From assembly GCA_963757265.1 (NCBI GenBank), contig CAVWRA010000010.1:310001-374000 (forward strand): a DNA stretch of 64,000 nucleotides. The letters run 5' to 3'. Made by a program: the position numbers and the translations under genes. Source of the DNA: CAIVVT01 sp963757265. GTDB taxonomy: Bacteria > Acidobacteriota > Terriglobia > Bryobacterales > Bryobacteraceae. A model generated the notes under the pieces. That model did not search any database. It was given only the letters and a program-made list of their open reading frames with translations, and was not told the DNA's origin. Below, in pieces: positions 9,155 to 19,049 of this stretch; the stretch's first letter is position 1, and each line of letters starts with the position of its first letter.

Positions 9155-11302
9155 TCAGCGGATGTCGATCTTTCGACGGCTCACCGTTGGTTCGTTCCCT
9201 TGCTCGGCCAAGGCCGCGGCTTTCAGCAAAACGGCGCCCGGCGTGGAAGGGGCTTCGAGTGGCACCTGCCACGTGTGAGCGCCGTAGGCGGGAATCTCGA
9301 ACGGCACTTCAGTACCAGAAAGCCGCTGGCCGTCCCGCTCAAACGACAGGCTCAGCGTGCCCCGAAGATCCCGGCCTTCGTCGTTCACCATCATCACGGC
9401 GTAGGTTCGTTTGGCCGACGGCTTGAGGGCGGGCTGCCAGAAATTGATGTAGAGCCCCAACGGCTTGAAACTCTCGCGCACCCAATCGGCGAAGTTCGGC
9501 TCCAGTTCGAGTTCTTCGAGATTCCGCCAATGGTCGCCGGTCTTCACGCCGGGGTAATCGCAGGTCAGGAAATTGAAATGCAAAACGCCCGCGAAATTGC
9601 GGTGAGCGCGCCAGAACTCCGTAAGTCCGGAGAGGTAGTAGGCATAGAGTTCAAACCGCTGCTGTGGGGTAGCATCCTTTCCGAGCAGCTTTTCGTAGAC
9701 CTTCTCGGTGACCAGCGTGGGCGTACCGTCGCGGCGCAGCCACAGCCAGCCGTACTCGTTGATGATCGCCGCGTGCGCGGTCGGTTGGGGTGAATTCGTG
9801 GACTTCGCGCCGGTCATGTTTTCGAGGCGTTTGATGTCGAAGTTCGAATCGCTGAAAAGATAGGGATGATCTTCCACGCCGTCGTTCATACCGCCCGGCG
9901 TCGCATAGCCGTCGTCCCAGGGACGATTGGAAAGGTCGAGCTTGCGCACAGCGGGGATGACGGTGTCGCGCAGCAACGGCCAATCGGTCTCATTGGATGC
10001 GTCCCAGATGGCGACGCTCGGATGGTTCCAGTTGTCTCTCATCCACTCGCTGTACTCCGTGGTCAACTCCTCGGCACTGTAGGGGGGAAATTGGTCCCGG
10101 CCGTTCCAGATGAAGTACTCGTTCTGGATCAGCAGCCCCGCTTCGTCGGCGATGTCAAGCCACATGTCGGGAACGGGCCCAATGCAGAAGCGGAAGCTAT
10201 TCCAGTTCATTCGCTTCGGCCAGGTCTTCAAGAGCTTCGTCACCCACTCGCGGTCCCACGGCAGGCGGCCACTGTTGGGGTCCTCGAAGAACCGGTGCAG
10301 GGTGACATTGGACCCGCGCAAGAAGTAAAGCTTGCCATTCAGATAGGCCCGCTTGGTCGGCGTGTCAAAGCGGAATTCGCGCATGCCGAAGCGCAAGTCT
10401 GACGAATCGCCGGCGGTGGCCACGCGCAGCGTGTAGAGGTACGGATCCTCGGGGGTCCAGAGATGCGCGTCCTTTATGTTCAATGCGAGTTTCAGCTTCT
10501 GGATTCTTACACCGTGGCCGATCGTTGTGCTGCCGCGGACCGGCGAACTCAGCCCCCGCGTCACGGCTGCCGTGAAACCCATCGGACCGCTGGGCCGCCC
10601 CTGATTCAACTCCACCTCGACGCCCGCGGTCATCGTCGCGAGCTCTGGCGCCACTTGCACGCTTTCGATTCGCGGCCAGTCGCCTTGGGACAGCGTCACG
10701 CTGTCGTAAATGCCCGGCGTCCAGCGATACTTCTCGTAGTCGGACCCGGTTGGGACCGAGACGGGCAGCACCGCCGGGTGCGCACCCACGCGGATGACGA
10801 CCTCGTTCGGCCCGAGCTTCAGCAGTGGGCCGACTTCGAATATTCCAGCCGTGAAGCAGCCCAGGTGCTCACCCGCTTTTACGCCGTTCACCCATACCGC
10901 CGTGCCGAACTGCGCCTTGCCGACCCGCAGCAGCGCCCACGAGCGGAGCTTTTCGACGTGAAACGTTCGGCGGTACCAGAAGTAATTGCGATCCTGGCGC
11001 GGAACGCCGGCTGTTACAACGCGCGCCGACTCCGGCAGTTTCTTCTCCCAAATGCTCGCATCGATGGACTCACGCCCATCGAAGCGGTTGACGTCCTGGA
11101 AGGCGGGCGTCGACAAATGCACGAGTCCCGGCACAGGCACGCGCGCGGGGAAAACCTGCGGCATGGCGTCGCCGCTGAGGCTGTCCGCGATTTGCCAGTC
11201 GCCATCGAGTCGGATGACTGTCCGCTCTGCGGCAGCCACGGAAGAGACGCAAGCCAGGAATAAGCAGAGTTTCGTGTTCAGAGTTCGCATTTCCGAGTGC
11301 AT
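9155..11302 (-). CDS. secreted glycoside hydrolase family 2 enzyme
   Basis: About 715 residues: signal peptide (start at 11302, or the inner ATG at 11290), an N-terminal jelly-roll sugar-binding domain, an immunoglobulin-like domain (DAHLWTPEDPYLYTLRVAT), then a TIM barrel. WDASNETDWP near residue 430 holds the Asn-Glu pair expected for the acid/base, and INEYGWLWL the candidate nucleophile Glu. GH2 covers beta-galactosidases, beta-mannosidases and beta-glucuronidases; I cannot pick the specificity. The C-terminus is short, without an extra carbohydrate-binding module. Confidence 0.88.
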   Translation of the reverse strand: MHSEMRTLNTKLCLFLACVSSVAAAERTVIRLDGDWQIADSLSGDAMPQVFPARVPVPGLVHLSTPAFQDVNRFDGRESIDASIWEKKLPESARVVTAGVPRQDRNYFWYRRTFHVEKLRSWALLRVGKAQFGTAVWVNGVKAGEHLGCFTAGIFEVGPLLKLGPNEVVIRVGAHPAVLPVSVPTGSDYEKYRWTPGIYDSVTLSQGDWPRIESVQVAPELATMTAGVEVELNQGRPSGPMGFTAAVTRGLSSPVRGSTTIGHGVRIQKLKLALNIKDAHLWTPEDPYLYTLRVATAGDSSDLRFGMREFRFDTPTKRAYLNGKLYFLRGSNVTLHRFFEDPNSGRLPWDREWVTKLLKTWPKRMNWNSFRFCIGPVPDMWLDIADEAGLLIQNEYFIWNGRDQFPPYSAEELTTEYSEWMRDNWNHPSVAIWDASNETDWPLLRDTVIPAVRKLDLSNRPWDDGYATPGGMNDGVEDHPYLFSDSNFDIKRLENMTGAKSTNSPQPTAHAAIINEYGWLWLRRDGTPTLVTEKVYEKLLGKDATPQQRFELYAYYLSGLTEFWRAHRNFAGVLHFNFLTCDYPGVKTGDHWRNLEELELEPNFADWVRESFKPLGLYINFWQPALKPSAKRTYAVMMVNDEGRDLRGTLSLSFERDGQRLSGTEVPFEIPAYGAHTWQVPLEAPSTPGAVLLKAAALAEQGNEPTVSRRKIDIR

Positions 11303-11387
11303 CCTAACACCGGCGACGTGTGGATAGCAGCTCGGTGGAGGAGCGCCCCTGGGATCCTGCCAATCCGTGCGCGCCTGCGTGTGGGAA

Positions 11388-12854
11388 TCAAGGCGCCGGG
11401 GACAGCGTGATGAGAGCCGGCGGCTGTCCCTGAACCTGTGTGATTCGATAGGGCCTGGGGGTGGCAGTACAGTCCGGCAGCGGCGTCGTGGAATAGTAGT
11501 TCAAACCGTAGCGCAGGGCGCGGTTCAGCGACTCGACGCAGGCCTGGTCGTGATGCGGCTCAACCTGGCGCCACAGGGGGCGCGCGCTGACCGTCTGATC
11601 GACCGCGGGAAGCGCGACCAGCTTGATTTGCAGCCAGGCGGCGGTGGTCAACACGGCCAGAAGCGCGAGCGCGGCGGCGGAGCGGCGGTTGTTGGCAAGC
11701 CACCAGGCGCCCACGGCGGCGGCTGCGGCGAACGCCAGATAGCCCCAGGGGATGGGGCCGAGGGGGGCGTGCCGCAAGCCGACCAGCAGGATTTGAGGCA
11801 AAGCCGCGGAGGCGAGGGGCATCAAGGACAGAAGAAGGCCACAGGCGGCGAGCGCGAGGCGGGGCAAGGCGGTTTGCACCAGGGCGCGCGCGAGGAGCAA
11901 ACAGAGCGCGGGCAGGAGAGGCAGCAGGTAGCCCGGCAGCTTGTTGGTCGAGAGCGAGAAAAAGACCAGGCCGAAGGCGGCCACGGCGGCGAAGAGCCGC
12001 TCGGGACGATCGCTGAAGGTCGAGCGGCGCAGAAGAACGAAGAGCGGCGTCCAGGGGAAGACGAGGCCCAGCAGGACGGGCCCGTAAAACCAGAAGGGCT
12101 GCACGTGCTGCAGGCCGGGTTGGATGAAGCGGCCGAAGTGGTGTTCCAGGAAGAAGACGCGGATGAATTCCATGCCGTGGAGGTACGTCACGGCGGCGTA
12201 CCAGGGCACAGCGACCACAGCGGCGGAGGCGAACAACAACAGCAGGCCGCGAATTCTGTGGCGTGCGAACCACAGGAACGGGAGGAAGAGAACGGCGCCG
12301 ACGAGCCCTTTCGCCAATAGAGCGAGGCCCAGAAACGCTCCGGCGATGAGCGCCCAGCGAGCGCGCCGGGTGTCCAGCCAGAGGAGCGCAGCCAGCAGGC
12401 AGGCGTTGAAAGAAGCGGCTAAAGGCATGTCGGTGGCGGCGACATCGCCGAAGGCCATCCAGCCGACAGTGGCGGCCAGCAGAACAGCGGCGACCGGGGC
12501 TTCGGCGGAGCGTCCCAGGCGGCGCAGCGCCCACCAGAAAAACACCAGGAAGGAGGCGGCGCAGAGGGCCGAGGGAAGACGCGCGGCCAGCTCGTCGCGC
12601 CAGCCCAAGTGCCAGGCCGAAGCGATCAGCCAGTAGAGCAGCGGTGGCTTCTCAAACCACGGCGCGCCCCACAATCGCGGCGTGATCCAGTCGCCCGACA
12701 GCGCCATGGCGCGGCCGATAGAGGCATAGCGCGGCTCGTCGGGGCCGACCAGGCCGGCGTGGCCCAGGAAAGCGAGCAAGACGGCGATCAGCGCGACCAG
12801 CGCGAGCAGGAGAAGCGTGCGATCAGGCCGCCGGACCGGCCCCGGCTCAGACAC
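11388..12854 (-). CDS. GT39/ArnT-like dolichyl- or polyprenyl-phosphate sugar transferase
   Basis: The 488-residue protein has about eleven transmembrane segments. The first periplasmic loop carries GPDEPRYASIGRAMALSGD and WFEKPPLLYWL, the textbook PMT_2 pattern; the Asp-Glu of GPDEPRY is the expected catalytic pair. Such enzymes move a sugar from a lipid-phosphate donor to lipid A or protein at the outer face of the inner membrane. It lies upstream of the GH2 gene on the same strand with an 85-bp gap, so cotranscription is possible. The next gene is divergent over a 50-bp interval. Confidence 0.88.
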   Translation of the reverse strand: MSEPGPVRRPDRTLLLLALVALIAVLLAFLGHAGLVGPDEPRYASIGRAMALSGDWITPRLWGAPWFEKPPLLYWLIASAWHLGWRDELAARLPSALCAASFLVFFWWALRRLGRSAEAPVAAVLLAATVGWMAFGDVAATDMPLAASFNACLLAALLWLDTRRARWALIAGAFLGLALLAKGLVGAVLFLPFLWFARHRIRGLLLLFASAAVVAVPWYAAVTYLHGMEFIRVFFLEHHFGRFIQPGLQHVQPFWFYGPVLLGLVFPWTPLFVLLRRSTFSDRPERLFAAVAAFGLVFFSLSTNKLPGYLLPLLPALCLLLARALVQTALPRLALAACGLLLSLMPLASAALPQILLVGLRHAPLGPIPWGYLAFAAAAAVGAWWLANNRRSAAALALLAVLTTAAWLQIKLVALPAVDQTVSARPLWRQVEPHHDQACVESLNRALRYGLNYYSTTPLPDCTATPRPYRITQVQGQPPALITLSPAP

Positions 12855-12891
12855 GCATTCAGTATAGAAGGCCGGAGCGGGGCGGGGCCGC

Positions 12892-12897
12892 TATAAT
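12892..12897 (+). promoter_or_regulatory. candidate -10 box (TATAAT) of a leaderless transcript
   Basis: A perfect TATAAT ends 7 bases before the ATG at 12905, placing the expected transcription start on or next to that ATG. No convincing -35 box is visible upstream. This decides against the ATG at 12896, which lies inside the box. Confidence 0.45.
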
Positions 12898-12904
12898 GGC
12901 CTGC

Positions 12905-13483
12905 ATGACGCAGCGCGGTTTCCGGCGGCATGTATTCCTACTCACGCTGTTCAGTGTCGGGCTCATGCTGGCGCCGCGCCGCGCAGCAGCCGACGTGCGC
13001 GGCTGCGATTGCGTTTTGAGCGATCCGGAATCGATGCAGAAACGCGAGTGCAGCCTGTGCCGGGAGGCGGAACAGCAGCCCGCTGGCGTCGAGTTTTTCG
13101 TTCTCCGGGACGCGAATCCGCACAAGCCGAACCGCTGGCTGGTGCTGCCCAAGGCGCACCTGCCGGGAGCCCATCCGCTGCATTTGATGCCGCAGAGCGA
13201 ACGGACGAGGTTCTGGGCCTTCGCCATTGCCGAGGCGAAGCAGCGATTCGGCCCCGACGAGTGGGGCGTGGCTTACAATGGCGACAAGGTGCGAACGCAG
13301 TGCCATCTGCACCTCCATATCGGGCGTTTCATCCCGGCGGCGGAGAACTCGAAGTTCAGGCTGGTCCGGCGCATCGAGGACTTCCCCGCCCCGACGGAGG
13401 GCGGCGTGCTGGTGCACCCGGTGAAGGGCGGGTATCACGTCCTGACCGGCGAGGATATTATGGAGACCGCCCTGGTGCGGTGA
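12905..13483 (+). CDS. secreted HIT-like hydrolase, possibly CDP-diacylglycerol pyrophosphatase-like
   Basis: About 192 residues. A signal peptide (MTQRGFRRHVFLLTLF...) is followed by a domain with four cysteines in its first part (CDC..CSLC) and a catalytic histidine triad QCHLHLHIGRF near residue 140. NPHKPNRWLVLPKAHLPG is the substrate-binding strand typical of HIT-superfamily proteins. HIT proteins cleave nucleotide phosphoanhydrides; the exported Cdh branch acts on CDP-diacylglycerol. The N-terminal cysteines could bind zinc or form disulfides in the periplasm. The start follows from the -10 box at 12892. Confidence 0.75.
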   Translation: MTQRGFRRHVFLLTLFSVGLMLAPRRAAADVRGCDCVLSDPESMQKRECSLCREAEQQPAGVEFFVLRDANPHKPNRWLVLPKAHLPGAHPLHLMPQSERTRFWAFAIAEAKQRFGPDEWGVAYNGDKVRTQCHLHLHIGRFIPAAENSKFRLVRRIEDFPAPTEGGVLVHPVKGGYHVLTGEDIMETALVR

Positions 13484-13601
13484 GCGAAACGCAAGGCAAC
13501 TGCAACCGCCGGGCGGCGGAAGCATCATATGAAACTGGCGCCGACGCGGCCGGGGATGAGCGCGGCGGGGATGGAGGGGCTGGCGTGGCAGGAGAGACCG
13601 A

Positions 13602-15136
13602 ATGAGCCTGGTGGAGATCACGACTCCTCCGAGCGCGGAAAACGCGGCCCTGCGGCTGCACCGCGCCGATACGGTCGCCATCGCGCGGACAAGGCTGGCG
13701 CCGGGACAGGTCATTCGGCCAGGAGAAGACGAGGTGAGGGTGCAGGAAGCCATCCCCGCGGGTCACAAAGTGGCGATCCGGGCGATGGCGCAGGGCGAGG
13801 TGGTGCGGCGCTACGGCGAAGCGATCGGACGCGCGAGCCAGCCGATTCGCCGGGGCAGCACGTGCACACCCACAACCTGGCATTCGAAGAGGGCGTCTTA
13901 AAGTACGAGTTCCCCGAGACGGAGCGCGCCGTGGCCACAGCGCCGCGCGACGTGCCTGTCTTTTGGGGTTATCAACGCGCGGACGGGCGCGCCGGAACGA
14001 GGAACTACATCGCCGTGGTGGCGGCGTCGAATTGCGCCGCGCACACCGTCGAGGCCATCGCGGAGAGCTATGCAGCGGCGAAGCTGCCGCCCAACGTGGA
14101 CGGCGTGGTGGCGTTCCCGCACGGCGAGGGTTGCGCGCATTCCATCGGAGCCGACACGGAGCAGTTGCGGCGGACCCTGGCCGGGGTGCTCGATCATCCC
14201 AACGTCAGTGCGGCGGTGATCGTGGGGCTGGGTTGCGAAACGAACCAAATCGCGTACTACACCGGCTCCGGTGCGGGGAGCGCTCGGCTGGCGGGCCTGA
14301 CGCTGCAACAGAGCGGCGGCACGCGGGCGACGGTGGAAGCGGCGCGGCGCGAGATCGACGTCATGCTGGAGCGGGCCGCGGCCGAGACGCGCATTGAGGT
14401 GCCGGCGTCGCGGCTGGTGGTGGGGCTGAACTGCGGCGGCTCGGATTCCTTTTCCGGAATCACCGCCAACCCGGCGCTGGGCTACGCCAGCGACCTGCTG
14501 GCGGAGATCGGCGCGACCACGATTCTGGCCGAGACGCCCGAGATCGTCGGCGCGGAACATCTGCTGGTGCGGCGGGCGCGCTCGCGCGCGGTGGCCGAAC
14601 GCCTGCTGAAGGCGATCGCGGATTACAAGCGGTACCTGGATCGATTCGGCGGCAGCTTCGACGATAATCCCTCGCCGGGCAACAAGGAGGGCGGGCTGAC
14701 CAACATCGTCGAGAAGTCACTGGGCGCCGTGGCGAAGGGCGGATCCTCGCCGCTGAACGAAGTGCTGGACTACGCCGCGCGGGTGCGGGGTCCGGGGCTG
14801 GTTTTCATGAACACGCCGGGCTACGATCCGGTCTCGCTGACGGGACTCGCGGCGGGCGCGGCGAACCTGATCGCGTTCACGACCGGACGAGGGAGCGCGA
14901 TCGGATTTCCCACTGTGCCGGTGGTGAAGATCGCGACGAACTCGCGCACTTACCATCAGATGCGAGATAACATGGATATTAATGCCGGCCGCATCGCCGA
15001 TGGTGAGGCGACGGTGGAAGAGGTGGGCCGGGACATCCTGGGGAAACTTCTGCTGATCGCTTCCGGCGAGCGGTCGGCGAGCGAGCGCCTGGGCCATCGG
15101 GAATTCGTTCCCTGGCGCATCGGTCCAGTGTTGTAG
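13602..15136 (+). CDS. uxaA: altronate dehydratase family protein, interrupted by a one-base frameshift
   Basis: The ATG at 13602 has a good ribosome site (GGCAGGAGA). The first part, to about 13853, is an SAF domain (LRLHRADTVAIARTRLAPGQ). The rest, in another frame, has HVHTHNLAFEEG, VPVFWGYQRADGRAGTRNY, GNKEGGLTNIVEKSLG and a terminal RIGPVL, as in UxaA. Joining needs one extra base in the G-run at 13852-13855. UxaA dehydrates D-altronate to 2-keto-3-deoxygluconate in hexuronate catabolism; related sugar-acid dehydratases are possible. Whether this is a pseudogene or a sequence error cannot be told here. Confidence 0.82.
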
Positions 15137-15149
15137 TTCTGGAAGGCTT

Positions 15150-15869
15150 ATGAACGACGCGACACAAACGCCGGTAAAGATCCTGCTGATCGAGGACGAA
15201 AAACGGATCGCCGATTTTCTCCAGCGCGGCCTGGAGAGCAACAACTATGCCGTGGACCACACTCTGGACGGCGCGGCCGGGTTGGAGAAGGTGCACGAGA
15301 CGGACTACGATCTCGTGATTCTCGACCTGATGCTGCCGGACATGGACGGGTTGGCGGTGCTCGAGAAGATCCGCAACCGCAAGGTCAGCCCGCCGGTGCT
15401 GATTTTGAGCGCGCGCGGCGGCGTGGACGACCGGGTGAAAGGCCTGGAGCTGGGCGCCGACGACTACCTGGTGAAGCCGTTCGCGTTCGTGGAGCTGCTG
15501 GCCCGGGTGCGCGCGCTGCTGCGGCGCGGCCTGCCCAGTCCCGAAAAGCTGGCCATCGGCGACCTAGTGGTGGATTGCGCGCGCCGCAAGGCGCAACGCG
15601 CCGGCGAGGCCATCGAACTGGCCCCCAAGGAGTACGCGATCCTCGAATACATGCTGCGCAACCGCGGCCGTCCGTTGAGCCGGACGATGATCGTGGAGCA
15701 TGTGTGGGACATGGAGTACGACGGACTCACGAACATCGTCGACGTCTACATCCGCCACCTGCGCAGCAAGATCGACGACCGCTTCCCGGTGAAGCTGATT
15801 CACACGGTGCGGGGCATCGGCTACATGCTCGAACTCAGCGAGAAGCCCGGCGAGGCCACGAGCAGCTAA
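15150..15869 (+). CDS. OmpR/PhoB-family response regulator
   Basis: The 239-residue protein has a receiver domain with the acidic pair IEDE, phosphoacceptor Asp59 (LVILDLMLPD) and the conserved Lys in YLVKPFAF, then a winged-helix DNA-binding domain (VDVYIRHLRSKID, IHTVRGIGYML). It acts as a transcription factor phosphorylated by the kinase encoded 31 bp downstream. Targets are unknown; the HtrA protease beyond the kinase suggests an envelope-stress link, by context only. Confidence 0.93.
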   Translation: MNDATQTPVKILLIEDEKRIADFLQRGLESNNYAVDHTLDGAAGLEKVHETDYDLVILDLMLPDMDGLAVLEKIRNRKVSPPVLILSARGGVDDRVKGLELGADDYLVKPFAFVELLARVRALLRRGLPSPEKLAIGDLVVDCARRKAQRAGEAIELAPKEYAILEYMLRNRGRPLSRTMIVEHVWDMEYDGLTNIVDVYIRHLRSKIDDRFPVKLIHTVRGIGYMLELSEKPGEATSS

Positions 15870-15900
15870 GCCGGTCCGGCGGACTCAGGACAGGCACGCG

Positions 15901-17418
15901 ATGCGCTTCCTTCCCACGCGCCGGTTGGGGATGCCGGTGTTGTTCCGCAGCCTGCGGATGCGCCTGACGGTCAGCTATGTGATCTTTTTCGCGCTCGTGC
16001 TGGCCGGCGCGGGAGTGCTGTTCCAACGCGCCCTGGACTCGATGCTGCAGCGGGAAAGCCGGCTGATGCTGGAGCAGGAGTGGGGCGACGTGCTGGCGTA
16101 CCTCAACCTGAACACCGATCCGCCGAGCTGGCCGCGGAACAGCGACATGAGGGAACAGCGGGAGGTGATCGCCCGCGTCCGGCGCTACATCGACATCGAG
16201 TCTCTGGACGGCCGCGTATGGGAGGTGTCGCCGGGCTTCCGCCAGATCACGGACTACAGCTTCATCGACCACGATGAGGCCCTGGCGGCGCCGCGCCCGC
16301 TGCTGAAGAGGCTGCACGGGGCGCGCGGCGAGTCGCTGATGGTGCTGCTGGGGCGGGCGCGCCACCAGGGCAAGGAATTCTACCTGGCGGTGGGCCTGCC
16401 GGTGCGTGGAATGGTCGACTACCTGCAGGGTTTTGTCCGCAACTACTTCCTGGCCCTGCCGCCGGTGCTGCTGCTGATCGGGTTTCTGGGCTGGTGGCTG
16501 GCCAGAGGCGCGCTGGCGCCGCTGCAGGAACTGGCCGCCGCGGCCAGCGCGGTGAGCGGTGAACACCTCGACCTGCGCCTGGCCGAACATGGCACCGGGG
16601 ACGAGCTGGACGCGCTGATCCGCACGTTCAACAACATGTTGGAGCGGCTGGAGCGCAGCTTCACGCAGATGAGCCGGTTTTCCATCGATGCGTCGCACGA
16701 ATTGCGCACCCCGCTCACCGCCGCGCGCGGGCAACTCGAGGTGGCGCTGTTAGCGGGCGGGACGGTGGAGCAGTATGGCGAGGCCATCAGCGTCGCGGTG
16801 CAGGAACTCGAGCGCCTCTCGCAACTGGTCGATTCTCTGCTGCTGCTGGCCCAGGCCGAGTCGGGACAATTGAAACTGCAGTTGAAGCGCTACAACCTGG
16901 CGGCGCTGGTGGAAAACGTCCTCAGCGAGTATCATGTCGTGGCGGTGGACAAGGGCGTGCGGCTGGAATCGGAGATGCCGCAGGAGGATTGCTACGCGCT
17001 GGTGGACCGCCTGAAGTTCGAGCGCATGCTGTCGCAACTGGTTTCGAACGCCGTGCGCTGCACTCCGGCGGGGGGCGTGGTGCGGCTCGAGCTGGCCTAC
17101 GGGGGCGGGAGGCCGGGCGATATCCGGCTGTCGGTCAGCGATACGGGACCGGGCATCGCGCCCGAGCACCAGGCGCACGTTTTCGACCGTCTTTACAGAG
17201 TGCGCGACGGCCAGGCCGGCTCCGAGAGCGGACTGGGGCTGGGGCTCAGCTTCGCCCGCTGGGCGGCCCAGGCGCACGGCGGACGGATCGAATTGAAGAG
17301 CGCCGTCGGCCAGGGGGCGACGTTCACGATTGTCCTGCCGGCGGCCGCCTTGGCCGAGGCGCCGGCGGAGGCCGCCTCACGCGCGGCGGCGCTGGCGGTC
17401 AAGGAAGTTCAAAGCTGA
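15901..17418 (+). CDS. sensor histidine kinase, partner of the preceding regulator
   Basis: 505 residues: an N-terminal transmembrane helix (near 20-40), a periplasmic sensor of about 130 residues, a second helix near 185-205, a HAMP linker, the H-box FSIDASHELRTPLTAARG with phospho-His266, and the ATPase domain with SNAVRCTP (N box), DTGPGIAP (G1) and GLGLSFARW (G2). It autophosphorylates and signals to the OmpR-type regulator. The last 20 bases overlap the convergent HtrA gene, so the two transcripts would be antisense at their ends. Confidence 0.93.
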   Translation: MRFLPTRRLGMPVLFRSLRMRLTVSYVIFFALVLAGAGVLFQRALDSMLQRESRLMLEQEWGDVLAYLNLNTDPPSWPRNSDMREQREVIARVRRYIDIESLDGRVWEVSPGFRQITDYSFIDHDEALAAPRPLLKRLHGARGESLMVLLGRARHQGKEFYLAVGLPVRGMVDYLQGFVRNYFLALPPVLLLIGFLGWWLARGALAPLQELAAAASAVSGEHLDLRLAEHGTGDELDALIRTFNNMLERLERSFTQMSRFSIDASHELRTPLTAARGQLEVALLAGGTVEQYGEAISVAVQELERLSQLVDSLLLLAQAESGQLKLQLKRYNLAALVENVLSEYHVVAVDKGVRLESEMPQEDCYALVDRLKFERMLSQLVSNAVRCTPAGGVVRLELAYGGGRPGDIRLSVSDTGPGIAPEHQAHVFDRLYRVRDGQAGSESGLGLGLSFARWAAQAHGGRIELKSAVGQGATFTIVLPAAALAEAPAEAASRAAALAVKEVQS

Positions 17419-18841
17419 CGAAACGCAGCCGGCTGTCGCGTTCGATTTGAACCGCCAGTGGATCGCCCGGCTTGAACCGGCTGAGCACCTTGCGCAACGC
17501 TTCCACGTCCTTCACCGGTTCCCGATTAATGGCGTAGATCACGTCGCCGCTTTGGAAATCGTCCTCGATGAGCGGCCCGTCCGCCTGCCGCGCGGCGACC
17601 AGCACGCCACCGCTGTCGCGGCGTTCCGGGGCCACCTTGGCGCGCAGCCGGGGCGTCAGATCCAAGGCAAAGATGCCGATTTCAGGAATCAGGTCTTCCT
17701 CGCGGCTGGCCAGATCGCCATAGTTCCGCACCTCGTCGTCCCGCTCCCGCACGCGCACGTTGAAGTGGCGCGCCTGGGCGCCGCGCAGCACATCCAGCCG
17801 CACGGTGTCCTGGCCGGGCGGGCGGTAGAGCCCCACGTCGAATTGCAGCGCCGTCTCCACGGGCCGTTCATTCAGGGCCTGGATCACGTCTCCGATCTGC
17901 AGGCCGGCGCGCGCGGCCGCGCTGCCGGGATCGACATCGCCGACCACCACGCCCCAGGCCTGCGGCAAACTCCAGCCGCGCGCCAGGGCCGGCGAAATGG
18001 TCTGCGCCAGGACGCCAATCTCGCCGCGCACGACGCGCCCGGTCTGGCGCAGTTGATCGACCACGTTGGCGACGACGTTGCTGGGCACGGCGAAGCCGAT
18101 GCCCTCATTGCCGCCGGACTGCGTCAGGATCGACGTGCTGATGCCGACGACGTTGCCTTCGGCATCCACCAGCGGCCCGCCGCTGCTGCCAGGGTTAATG
18201 GAAGCATCGGTCTGCAGATAGACCATCGGATCGTCGGGCCGGAATTGGCGGGCGGTGGAGCTGATGACGCCCATGGTGACCGAATTGTCGAGGCCCTGCG
18301 GGCTGCCGAGAGCGAATACGAGCTGCCCTTCCTCGACGGCGTCCGAATCGGCCAGCCGCAGCGCCGGCAGGCCTTTTTCATGCACCTTCAGCAGCGCGAT
18401 ATCGGTCTGCAGGTCGAATCCCACGACCTCGGCCTGCAAGCCCCGACGTTGGGCCGGTCCGCGCCCCACGCGGCCCGGGACGCCTGCGGCACGCTCCACG
18501 ACCGTCACCTGGGCTCTGCGCGCGCCGACAACGACGTGGGCATTGGTGACGATGTAGCCATCGGAGTCGATGATGACGCCCGAGCCCGTGCTGTGCTGCC
18601 GCTCGGCGACGCCCGGCTCGTCGGACTCGTCCTCTTCGAGCTGCCGGTATCCGATGGAGGTCACCCGCACCACCGACGGATTGACGCGCCGCGCGAGCTC
18701 CTTGAACTCGCGGCTCAAGCCCGCCAGCCGCGAGCCGGGCGTGGCATCGGGAGAGGCTCCGGCGGGCGGGGATTGGGCCGCGCGAGCGACTACGCTGGGA
18801 CCAATCAAGGCCAGAAAGAAAAGACAGATCCTGAAAGACAA
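17399..18841 (-). CDS. HtrA/DegP-type periplasmic serine protease with two PDZ domains
   Basis: 480 residues with a signal peptide, a trypsin-like domain and two PDZ domains. The catalytic triad is visible: His102 (TNAHVV), Asp147 (QTDIALLKV) and Ser220 (NPGSSGGPL). PDZ1 follows at about 280-370 (AGLQIGDVIQALN) and PDZ2 at the C-terminus (FQSGDVIYAINREPV). It degrades or refolds damaged envelope proteins. An insertion after His102 (RVGRGPAQRRG) lengthens the loop. It is convergent with the sensor kinase and overlaps it by 20 bp. Confidence 0.93.
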   Translation of the reverse strand: MSFRICLFFLALIGPSVVARAAQSPPAGASPDATPGSRLAGLSREFKELARRVNPSVVRVTSIGYRQLEEDESDEPGVAERQHSTGSGVIIDSDGYIVTNAHVVVGARRAQVTVVERAAGVPGRVGRGPAQRRGLQAEVVGFDLQTDIALLKVHEKGLPALRLADSDAVEEGQLVFALGSPQGLDNSVTMGVISSTARQFRPDDPMVYLQTDASINPGSSGGPLVDAEGNVVGISTSILTQSGGNEGIGFAVPSNVVANVVDQLRQTGRVVRGEIGVLAQTISPALARGWSLPQAWGVVVGDVDPGSAAARAGLQIGDVIQALNERPVETALQFDVGLYRPPGQDTVRLDVLRGAQARHFNVRVRERDDEVRNYGDLASREEDLIPEIGIFALDLTPRLRAKVAPERRDSGGVLVAARQADGPLIEDDFQSGDVIYAINREPVKDVEALRKVLSRFKPGDPLAVQIERDSRLRFVSFELP

Positions 18842-18913
18842 GCGATACCCTCCGATGCCGCCATTTTAGCGGCTTTCCGAATCGTTCACGCCCAACCCGC
18901 TCCAGGCGCCGGA

Positions 18914-18958
18914 GCGTCGACACGAGTGTCGACGCAGCAGGCAAGAGTGCTTGCGCCA
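18914..18958. repeat. double inverted repeat (REP-like or bidirectional terminator)
   Basis: Ten-base arms GCGTCGACAC and GTGTCGACGC flank a 2-base centre at 18914-18935. A second smaller hairpin follows (GCAAG...CTTGC, about 18942-18955). It lies between the start of the HtrA gene and the 3' end of the next minus-strand gene, so it could terminate transcription entering from either side or be a short dispersed repeat. Confidence 0.55.
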
Positions 18959-19049
18959 CCCGCCTCCGCGACTTTCGTCGCTATGGCGGGCAAGCAAGGG
19001 GCGATGGATGCTCCTGCGCGCATTCGCAGTGGCCGGACAAGTTGGCGTG

